Assembly (NCBI GenBank): GCA_009760855.2
Contig: WPIO01000012.1
Coordinates: 924,501-988,500 of the forward strand
From: Cristatella mucedo
Taxonomy: Eukaryota > Bryozoa > Phylactolaemata > Cristatellidae
Direction: 5' to 3'
Length of the DNA stretch: 64,000 nucleotides
The position numbers and the translations under genes were made by a program. Every line of letters starts with the position of its first letter. Position 1 is the stretch's first letter. Shown in pieces: positions 9,901 to 21,900 of the stretch. The notes under the pieces were generated by a model, which had not been told where the DNA came from, searched no databases, and saw only the letters and a program-made list of their open reading frames with translations.

Positions 9901-12900
9901 CAAAGTCTCGAATAGCAAGCACGTGCACACAAGCCAGCACACCTGCTGTCAAAAATCGAGGAATGCCACTCTCCGACCTAACTTTGGAGCCCAGCCAACA
10001 ATCTTGGCCTGTCGGGACCTGACTCGGACACAGCCCGGTATGCAGTCTTACAATGAACTGGACACGGTTGTATGGGTACATCAAACAATGGTACAGTGTC
10101 ATTAGGGAGTGCGATTTTGTCCTATTAAGAACAGCACTACTCACTAATAAATTAAATACATAAGTTAAATAAAGTAAAGTAAATAAATACTATAGAAAAA
10201 TACATACTGCAAGCCTGAATATTGTTACATCAACACAGACACTAGACTGTTGCTCTTTTACATCCAGCTACTACCAGCACTGCATTGTCTTCATCGTTAC
10301 ATAGTTTAACTCCAGCTTCCACAAGCTGGATTAACAGGGCTATCAATCCTTAAGGAATTTTGAAGTCACAAGGACATCGGTATTCTCACATGACCTGGTA
10401 GAACATCTCATGGCAACGTAAGTTTATGAAAGTGTATGGCACCTTTTGCTACAGTTCCAACATAATTGCCCGTTACCACCGGCAGGCTAAGAAAATCGGA
10501 TGCCCCCAGCTGGTGAATAGCCTTTTACAAGAGAGTAGCAAGATGACAGGGAGCAGAATCTCGACCCGTTCCATATCGACGTGCTTCCACAGCAGCCAAT
10601 ATTGAGCAAAGCATTTCTTTGCATACAAGAAAAATAGTCTCGATTAATCAATCTAAGCAGAAACACTTTCTGAGGTACCAGCTGGAAGTAGTGGCTTAAC
10701 ATATAAATTGATACATAATTTATTTGTATAGTGCCTTAAGAGAACTTAATCTCTCTTCAGGCACTTCTAGTATGCCACGGGCTCGAGCCTTCGACTTCGG
10801 CCATCAAATACATTCACCTCGATCTCGGTCGGGGTGAGCACTTTAACCACCGAGCCAGAGCAAAGCAACATCTTACATTGTCACCCTTCCAGATGAGAGT
10901 CGTGTCGTTTCATTGCAAATCAGATACTACGGTTATGATCCGGAAGTCAACATAATTAAACTCGCATGCCTATAAGCACAAAGCTATGCCTAAAACAGTC
11001 ACTTGAACACTTAGGTCGTACACATAAGCAGTTTGTAAACTAGTGAACGACACTGCACAGTATCAAACCTTGCACGATGAGCAGACCGAGCGGGCCGTTC
11101 TTTTGATGTGGGTCGGATGTTATGCACTCTTTCTCTCGACGCCGATCGGTCGCGATTAAGACTTGTCAATGAAGGTGATTGCAGTGCTCGCCTAAAATAG
11201 TAGTTGTGGTGGCTAATCCTTAGTACGACAGCTTTAAGCAGCACGTGTCTACAAGCAATACAAAGTATAAAAGCCCCTTTGTACCCAAACCTTGCCGTAC
11301 TAAGCTGTTAACAGCTACCAGGCTGTCTGTGAATCAATAAATCCTGCATGGTGCTAATCTATGGTTCTGCCAGACCTTTTGGTAGGACGAAAAGAGTCGG
11401 CACTGGGTGGCCACTGGGCCAATCAAGGTATAGGCTTGGAATTCAGCAGTGCTACAAGTGCGATTTGAGCTGTCATCAGTACATTAACCAGGCAGTCAGG
11501 CAATCTGAAACTGGGAACCCACAGACTTACCTGAGCTCTGCATGAATGGCTCCTCAAGGACTCGGCACAGGACTTCGTGAGTCTTATTTAACTAGTCTAG
11601 AAACCGGATGGAATATTGAATGTCATTACAAAATATAGAATAACCAAAGGCTGTCTGCTCAAGGTACCGAGTGCCAAAAAAATGTCACCTCAAGCTGGGA
11701 ATGGCAACAATTCACCTTTTAAGACAACTGTAAACGTCTGTCCAAGTTTGACATAAGAGCACCGAAGCGTATCACGATACCTGCTTGCAGCCGTATCGGT
11801 AGAGCTGTATGGGGGCTTTGCTGCAGATGGCCTAGGAGTGTGTCAGCACGTTCAGGCCATACTGAATAAAGAAATCTACCTTCGAATGCTAGATAATGTT
11901 GCAGTGACAAAGTGCATTAGGACTGCCAGGCACTAATTATATTTATTAAGATTATAATTATCCGAAGCATCCAGCAAAAATTGAGAAGCTGTTTCCTGAC
12001 TGTTTCCCATTCCCAGCCCTTCCATTTTACGAGCACAATAATAAGGATAATAATAATAATAATAATGCACTTGATAAAGTGCCCTCAGAGAACTCAATCT
12101 CTTTCTAGGCGCTTTACATTTGCTGCAAAGCATTCAGTAGCCGAGTTAGAGCTCAGACCGTAACCAGATAGAACATCTATGAGACGAGGTTCAGCTAAGG
12201 CTGGGAGCTCTAGAGAGTCACGTGAGATGACCTGCCGAATAATGGGACAAAATACATGTCCTTTGGCATGCTATACCATCAAATGTAACGTGCATTGAAA
12301 GCTGCTTAGGTTTTGAGAGTGCTATACAAAATTCTTCAGTGTAAAACTCCCTTAATCCTTGTAGGTTTGTGGAGTTACAGAGGGATATAGATCACATAAT
12401 GAAATTCATGGAGTCCATGCTGGCCCCAACAGCAAAAGTGATTGCTAGCTATTCGGGGAGGGGCGACATCATACTAGTTTTATTGCTTTACTGCCAGTGC
12501 TATGGTTGTCGTTTGAAATAAATAGTTTGCAGGGCTGTTGTGTTTATTTGTGCAATTATTTTGCTCGTTTATAACCTCATACATAACCAAGTACATTTTA
12601 TAATGATAATAATTATAATAAGATATCGGTATAACATCCTCATAGAACTAAATATTGCTTTAGGCATTTTACATATGCTATACAGCAAGCACACTAAAAC
12701 TGCAATCAGTCATAGTAAACCCGGCAGCCATAGTAGGACCGATGTGATAAACCTATGGCTGCTAATTTCTGTTCTTTATTAACCCTTTAAATATCTATAT
12801 ACCTGCACTTTGCTTGATAATACAGAGCCCAAGAGCCGACTGCTAGAGGAAGTAGTACAGAGCAAAATAACAATTTCAGACCCTGACTCAGGTTAAATAG

Positions 12901-15900
12901 CCTCTTGACCTAAAGCCCTCACCTAAGCAGCTGCCAGAACCACAGCAAGAGCTTAGAATTTCCCGACCGAAGTAAGAAGAATACCAAGAGCATAGCACTA
13001 GGCATATAGACTGCAACAATTTTAAACAATTAGGCAAAAATTGGTTAGACTTTATTTTCAGATAATATCCATTCATATTTAAAACTAGCTTAACAACTTC
13101 TGTTGAATTGGTTGAAAGCAAACCTAGTAGCAAATATGTGCTTACACTTAAATGGCATCGTCTGTGCATATGTAAATTTTTTTAGTGATAGATCATATGC
13201 AAACAATATTTATCCTATATTTAAGAGCATGCACTTGAATGCAACAAGGCATCACCTTATGCTAGATGTAGCAAGGCAAGGTAAATGTAATCAGAATTGT
13301 AACAGATTGTCTTACATTATCCCTTTACAGTTGCAGCTTTTTCTTGTGGGCACCTGCTACATAAAACTCTCCTCACTACACCAGTAAAATGTAAAATGTA
13401 AAGTAAAGTAAAGTAAAGTAAAATGCATGAAGTACCAGCACAGTGCAGCATACGTGAACGCTATCTGCACAGAAGTTGTTCCAGTAAGTAGTCTCACCTC
13501 TTGTACACTGCCAGCTCATTTGTGAGGCTTTTAAGTCGCACCCTGAGATTTCGCTCTGAGGCACGTAACTCCTCCACCTGATCGAACGAAGATTGAAGAT
13601 AAGCTTGCATATAAGGAAAAACAACAAATAATAAAAAAGTACAAAACGTGCAGTGTTCCTACATTGCCTATATCTAAGCTCAATCAGCACAGCGACTACG
13701 TGTGGAAAACGAGTACTAGCTACTGCATGGTAAAAAAACAACAAGGGATGGCAGATTTAGACCAGCTGATCTAAGGCAGCAGCAGTTAGTGCCAGCAGCA
13801 CGAACAAGCTGCTGCAATGCATGCACCTCTTCCAGAAGCTGATTGTAGTCTTTCTGCCGTCTGCTGGTCTGCCGTTGACTCTTTGACTTTTCTTTGACCA
13901 TCTCTTCTTCCAGATTTTTAATTATACCTTTCAATATCCTGATTTCTTTTGCAGCTGCACCTTCTGTTGTGTGCTTGACCTCCTTTCTGAACGTCAGGTA
14001 TTCGTTTTCAATAGCTTCCTTCTCCGAAAGCAGTCCATTGTAGCTGCAACAAAAAAACCAAGCTCTGCTCAGACAACGGTTGCAATGCTGATCAAACTAA
14101 CTTACCAGTTGTAGACAAATCTAATTCACTCAAAAATTGGAAAATCTATCCCTTAAAATGAGCTCTGCCAGCATATCCCGGTAGAAACTACATGCAATCT
14201 GAGTGTCCTATTCCGAAGAGACTGTTCACTAGCTGGGCATCAGCTAGTCAGGTGTGCCTACTCACAGCTACATATCATTGCAAAACTCGGCCTACTCAGA
14301 TAGGGATATCACACCCAAGCTGATCCACGCATTTGTGATATCCCATCTCGACTTCTGTAACTCACTGATTGCAGGTCATCTGGCCGATGCAATATGGCAT
14401 TAACAGTAGGTGAAAACTATGCAGCTACGCCTGTCGGTCGTGAGCACCGCAGTTGCCAGATTACAACACTTCTTGTCGACCTGCACTAGGTCCCAATCAC
14501 GCAGCACATCGACCAAGGTTCTGTCACTCAACTTTAGGCCCCTTCATTCTTCGGCTCGAGCCTACCTTATAAATATACTCCCCTATCAAGCTAAGCATCG
14601 TACCACCCGCTTTTCTGAATCTAAAAGTTTACCTACACCTCGTACGAACCTCAAATCCCCTGAAGACTTGTGCCTTTAGCTCGTATGCTCCCAAAGTAAG
14701 GAACTCGAAACCCAACATGATATCCACTGACACATATCATGACATCCACTGACTTTTGACGACACAAAAAAGAAGCTAACATGCACCTACTCCTCAAATC
14801 ATTTGTTGGGTCCTTGTGAATTATCTTTTGTGTGATCATGCATACTGATGATGTGAATGCTCACTAACCATATTGACACCCTTCCTTTAGAGTATATGTA
14901 AAGTGCTGGATTGACCAAGTGGTTAAGGTGCTTGCCTCGACCAAGGTCAAGGTGAATGCATTTGAAGCCCAAGATTGTGGGTTGGAGCACCGTGGCATAT
15001 GTGAAGCACCTGAAAGAGCTAAAGTTCTCTTAGGCCGCTATACAAATGAATAACATTTATAAAGTGCCCAGAAACACATTCATTTCCCTAAGGTGCCATG
15101 CATATGCATTATAATTATTATTATTATTACTCCTGAAGATAATAATAATAACCCACTTAATAAAGCGCCCTTAGAGGACTCAATCTCTTTCTAGGCGCTT
15201 TACGTCTGCTGCAAAAGAAACACGATCGAATGGTTAGTGGTAGCATGCTCGATAAACAACAAGAATAACATAGTTAGGGGTGACATGCACAGGGTCAGCA
15301 TGCAAGTGCGGTTTAGTGGCAGCATGCACAGTGTCAGCACACATAAGCACTCAAAGGACGAATCACATGGGCCCACTAAATGCCGTCATAAATAGGTGCA
15401 TTTTTAATTTCTATGTAAATGTGCCCAAGTCAGGGGATGTCGTGACACAAGTCGGAAGTGAGCTCCGGGTTTTGGGAGCATATGAACTAAATGCACTGTC
15501 TCCAAACGATCTGAGGTTGGTACCAGGTATAGGTAAACAGTTAGATTCCGAAACGCGAGTGGTTCGATGCCTAGCCTGGTGGGGCAATAGATCTAATAGG
15601 TAGGCTGGAGCCAAAGAATGAAGTGACCTAAAAGTGAGCGAGAAAACCTTGAAGTCGATACATTGCTTGGCTGGTAGCCAGAGCATGTCGGCGAGAAATG
15701 GTGTGATGTGGCAACTGTGACACTCACGACAGACAAGTCTAGCTGCAGAGTTTTGTACCAGCTGTAAGCGCCTGATTGCACAGGCCGGTAGACCAGCAAG
15801 CAGTGAGTAACAGAAGTCAAGATGGGATGTCACAAATGCGTGGACCAACTTATATGTGGCATCCCTGTCTAAACAAGCCCGAATTTCAGCGATGTTATGT

Positions 15901-18900
15901 AGCTGAAAGTAGGTACACTTGTTTGTGGAGCTGAAGTGGTCGTCTTACGAAAGGTCACTTTGGAACATGACACATTTCGTGCAGATTCAACAGGAGATAT
16001 GCTGGCAGAGCCGATTTTGAGCATTAGCCTATCCAATTTCTGAATCACACTTGGTTTGCCCATAATTAGTAAGTTGGTTTTATCACTATTTAAGAAAATG
16101 TGCAGCCATCCATGTGCAGATGTCATCAATACATGCAGCAAGGAAGTGAGAGAATTCGACGTGCTGGAGGGCTAGAAGGAATCAAAGCAAAGGTACAAAT
16201 GAGTGTCATCTGCATAGAAGTGAAAGCCTAGATTGTGCTTGGCCATTACATCGGGTAGAGAAAGAGTATAAACGGTGAAAAGAATAGGACCAAGCACGGA
16301 AACCTGAGGTACCCCATATTTCAGAGGTTCCTCGGATGATCTTTGTCCATTCACATCAATACTCTGGAGTTTCCCACTGAGATAGGACCTGAACCATTGC
16401 AATGCAGTGCCAGTAATGCCCGGGCGAGATGAGAGGCGCTCAAGAAGGACTTGGTGATCGATAGTATCAAAAGCTGCCGAAAGATCGAGCAATACAAGCA
16501 GAGATACTCGACCCATGTCTGCATTCCTAACTAGGTCGTTGTACACCCGAAGTAATGCTGACTCTGTGGAGTGATTAGCTCAAAAACCAAACTGGAACTT
16601 ACTAGCAAGGTTTGAAGTTTCAATATATGGGTTCAGCTGGTCTGCCACGACTCGTTCCAGTGTCTTTGATAGGAATGGTAGAAGAGAGACTGGGAGGTAG
16701 TTGCTCAAGTTCTCTTGGTCTAGTGTTGCTTTCTTGAGTAGCGGTCTGACTATAGCCTTTTTGAGAGGTGCTGGGACATGACCTGAGGCTAATGACATAT
16801 TAATGATGTTAGTTATGCAAGGCAGCAGCACCTCAATGCATCGTGGAAGCAGGACAATGGTAATATAATCCAGAAGATTAGTTGTCTTCTTTGATTGGGA
16901 AATGAACTTCAGGACAAAGTCACTAGTGACCTCCTTGAATGTAGACATTGAGGTGCAGCAAGATATTGAGGGACAGCACTCTATGGGGAATGCTGCCATC
17001 GTAGGGACGAACTCCCTGATCTTGTCTGTCTTCTGGACAAAGAAGCTAGAAGCGATCAGCTAGATCATCACAGCAATCATTAGGTGAGGAGCTAACCTGG
17101 GAGCGGTTGAAGAGATGGTTGATCGTTGACATCACCATTTTTGGATTGTGCATCTGTGATTCAACAATGTTTTTATAGAAGCTAGACTTGGCCTTTGCTA
17201 GGATCGATTGGTACGACCTACCGTAGTCCTCGTATGCCTATCTATGGACAGTCAGTCCTGATCTTTTGTAAGGTTCTTCAACCTTGTGCTTAGCACACAT
17301 AGCTAGTTTAATGTCTTTGGTACAGGATTTTGTTCTCAGTCTTTTGATGCTCTCTATTTATACCGAGTCACTCGAATATGTGACTGAGGCCCATGGGATC
17401 TTCTGTAACTTCTATGCTGACGATACCCAGCTGTACTTGTAATTTAAACCATCGGAATCAGCTGCAGCAACTTATCAGCTGAATGCTGGCCTTGCAAAAA
17501 TTCAATCATGGATTTTGGCCAATTTTTCTGAATTAAACGACGATAAAACAGCTCCTACTCATAGTACACCCTAAGCATACGGCTGAACTGGAAGACTGAA
17601 CTCTTCCAACTGATGATGTTGGTTGCAACCGCCATCATTTTCTTAGAATTGAGACATTCTATTTGATCTCTTTGACAACAGCTTAACGTTTAAAAGCTTA
17701 CTAAGAAAACTGCTTCCACCGATAGACATCACGGTTTAATCTCTGCGAAAGATTTAAGTACTGTCCAATACGGTGGCTGGCTAAATATCTTATTAGCTTC
17801 TTTGTTCTGTCTAGGCTGGGCTACTATAATTCTCTTTTGGCTAGGCTACCAAAAAAAGACAATATGCCTATGCCTATGCAGCTGATGATTATGGCTACAA
17901 CTAATCCAAGAGATTTAGCAATGCATCTCCTAAGCTGAAGAAGCTCCGATAGCTTCCGGTTGATCATAGGATACACAGCAAAATTCTTACTCTGACCCAA
18001 AAGGAATGCTATGGCTAGGCCCCTGCATACCTAGTTGAACTGCTGCATCAATTTCAGCCTTCTCGTGCTCCCGGGTCCTCTATGGACAAATAGCTGTTCC
18101 ATTCCCTTGCTTACAGACTATTGACAACGAAAGCCTTTGTTCTGCAGGTCCTAGATTGTGGAGTTCACTTCCACACCTTAAGCAACATCTCTCGTGCTGT
18201 CGACTGTGGCACATACTTTCCAGGAGTCCAATGCTGCAACTTCATGCTACTCAGTTCCTCGGCTGCCCTCAGGGCTCAGCTATGCCTCTCAGTTACTCTT
18301 TGTCTTGTGAGATGAAGACTATTGGCTACCGTATGCGCACCGAAAGATGCTTACATTTTGACTGCACAATAGAAAACTATCATGAACAACCCTCACTTAG
18401 TCCTTGCAGCTTTGTGGAGATAAAGGTGAAAATACATTACAAAAATAAGAATATGGCAAGATCACGAGGATGTCTAAATCAGCAGTGGAAATTAATAAAA
18501 CCTACAGCAAAAATACAAAGTGCCACTGTCAACTTACTCGGTTCTGAGCTTTTCCAATTCCTTTATCCTGAAGTCTTTTGAGCTCTATGAGGAAAATGTA
18601 ATGCAAGTAAGCAATTGCCAAAAAACACGAATGCAAGCCGAATACAAAATTTAAAGCTCTCAATTATAAACTGCTCCACGGTCGAGTTTCTTTTGTATCA
18701 ACAGTGAAATAGATACCACAACGACAGCAGAAGCTTTCAGAAGGCAGTTTCTCTTCAATTACAGTAGATATTCGCAGCAGTAGCAACACATGTCACCTGT
18801 AACGTCTTCGCTTCGCACTACTATTTCATTTACTATATACTTAGTCATACCTCAGACTGAGCTATCGGAGCACTTGCACTTGCATGAATGGCAAGGAATT

Positions 18901-21900
18901 GATATATCCAGCTTCAGGGAGCTTAGGCAGCTAGGCAGGCGCAATATACCATTAGTGGTCGATACAATATAGCAGGACCAGTTCATCAAGCCAGACTAGC
19001 ATGTATGCTGTCAGGTTTTAAGGTATCCGAGGCATCAATTAGCAAAATGTTCAAGCCTTTAGCCTATTTTCTGCATAGCATGCTTTGAGTCAATGAAGTC
19101 AAAAACTGCCATTTACATCAAAGTTCATCTTTAGAAAGGAGGAAATAGTGTTGATTGGCTAATACCTGCACTTGGTGTGCCACCTAAGCATTCAGTAACT
19201 CAATACTTGCAAATATGCCCAATTAGAATAGCTCGAAGCAGCAAAACTGGCTTGTTAGTTAAAGGTTTTTTATGCAGCACAACAGTAGTCAAGATGTGAG
19301 CATAATTTTTTCAACTTGTGGCTAGAATGGTTGAAGGCTGCAATTTGCTGTCAATTCTAGTTCGTCTGTGCTCAAACGTAAATGGGGATAACCTATCAAC
19401 GAGGTAGTCTAGCAAGTAGCTCTATTTCTACGAAACATGTAAATCCACATGATCTGACTCTACTATAACCTCCTATGAGTTTAGCTTTACAGTTAGTAAA
19501 TACGAGTAGGTATTGGAATAGCGACAAAGCAAAAAATCCATTCATTCCCGACAATAACAGCATTTATGGGTGGCCTGGCTTGAATGCCTGCTTACTCAAA
19601 GGATACCAGACCAAAGCTAAATGAATGAGTGACTAAGTGAATGAATACGAACTTAACGGTACCCCAGGCCTTCGCACAGTCTCGCTGTTACATTCGGGTC
19701 ACTGGGAAGGGAATAGCAATATTACGACTAGTTTAAGCAAAGATTTACTAATTTTTTCGACTGAATGTGAATCCCTGCACTGGTGTAAAAAGCAATCAAA
19801 ATCTAAAAGCCATCGTGGAAGCCGTTGGAGATGCTATGTAGTTAATATCCAGAAAAACCTTGCTGATACCACAGGCTGCTTCTTGTCGTCAGCACAACTA
19901 GCTTCACCACACCACAAACTCGGTGACATTATAAGGCAACGTATGAACAACAAAGATGTGGAGAGAAAAGAGACAACCAGATACAGTCATGGAGAAAATC
20001 TGAAGACATAGAATGTTGTGGCTGAGAAGAGGCAACAGCCGCAAATGCAGCCATAGCATACGTAGAAGCCTTCACCTGCTGTTTTAGCCGCCGAATTTCC
20101 TCTAGCTGCTCCCTGACTTTATTCTGCAAGAATGTCGGGTCCGGCTTACCGACGTATGGTAAAGGTAGAGGGTAATGGATCCTGAAAAGATAAGAAGAAG
20201 TGAGATACTCATCGGAATAAAAATCAGAAATAGGCATTAGCATTGACAGAAAGTTGATCAAGTGAGCATAGCCTATTTCAGCAAGTATTCTCTGTGTACA
20301 CGTATGCTCCAGATACGCGACTAGAGCATCCTGAGAAAGTCTGAAAGGGGCTGGTGTGGTACAGTGTGCTTATAATCACACAGTGCTTATAATCTAAAAT
20401 TTCAGCCAAGTTATCTGCAGTCTTTAGTAAATCGGAAGTTCTACAGGCGGAGTGAAAACTCGAAAGGTAGAAGACACAGAGGCAAAGAGGAATGAAGTAA
20501 GCAGACAACACAGTAGTAATCGTTACCTATCGAACTCCACCGTGTATGTTACGATGAGGTAGCGCTTCTGGCCCAGGGCTGCTTGGTTGCCTCCAGGTAT
20601 GGTCTTCGTGCCTACACCAGCTTTTCGTTGGCGCAAAAGTTCCAAATCAGAGAAGGTGAGGAGATCCAAAGAAACTGAGTCACTTGTCTAAAATTTGCAA
20701 TACTGATTGCTAGCAGCACATCTTAGTATGTGCACATCAAGAATGCTAGAGAAGTCTTACAGGACAGCTAACGTGAAAATCGCTTGCAAGCTACTAACCA
20801 AGTTAGGTTGCTAACACCATTTGAAAAAACACACTGTTAGCAGCCGTGCGGCTGACAGAAAAAAGGCTGCTACATGCATATCGAGGGCAGCCAGTTGATA
20901 AGCACTAACCGGTCTTAGGTAAGTTGATGCTCATACAAGTACGTAAGCATGTACCTTACAAGATCGATTAAATGGACAAAAACTTAAAGTATGTAGCGGT
21001 GCAGTAACACTGCAGAGTCTAGAGAATGGTAAGTAAAGAAGCCACTTAAAAGGTATCCAAGCACAACACCAGATCTATAATTATGCAGGAGCATGGCATA
21101 TGTGACAGCAAAATAGCAAGGGCTGTAAGCAAGTTGAGTTTGTCAAGTGTTTTTTGTTTGCAGATTTATTCAAGAAGCCAAAACAAAACAATATCCCACC
21201 AGGCTCAGCACAACTACTAATACCTCAATGGTTAGAAAATTAGCGGATTAAGAGAGGCATGACAACATAAAGAATCTGGGAGAAGCCAAACCATGAAAAT
21301 ATATAGAAGCAGCACTGGCTCATCTTGTAAAATAAGTTTGCACAAAGCAAGCACTATGGAGAAGTCATCCAAAAAGATTTCTCATGGCAGGCTAACCAAA
21401 TGCTGTAAGCAACAATAAGTGTCTGGGAAGAAAAACATGTTATCAGTATTGAAGTGAGATACATTCAAACATGATATAAGAATGCCAGAAGAAGAGATTA
21501 TCAAGAAGCTGAGGCATGATATGTAAAATGCATCTGGCGTGGTTCCAACTAGAATCAAGCAATAAGAAGCGAACATGGAATGTAGCAGAACTATAGGCCA
21601 CGTAACGAATTACAGCTAGAAGAATATTTGGTTGCTAGTCTGCCTAGATAGAATTTGGTTGCTAGTCTGCCTAGCAACCAAATCAATCCACAGAGGTCAC
21701 ATCCCAATATGAAATTTGAAGAGCAGCTGTAACAACGCAAGACTGCCACTAGACCACGGTGATTCCTAAATAGAATACTAAAAGTCAGATAAAACATAGC
21801 TTGGAACACGAGGCGTATGGAACTTACTCGGGCGATCGCAGACTCCAGCATGTTTACGAATACTTGAAACTGCTTGAAATTCCCCGTCTTATGAGTCATG

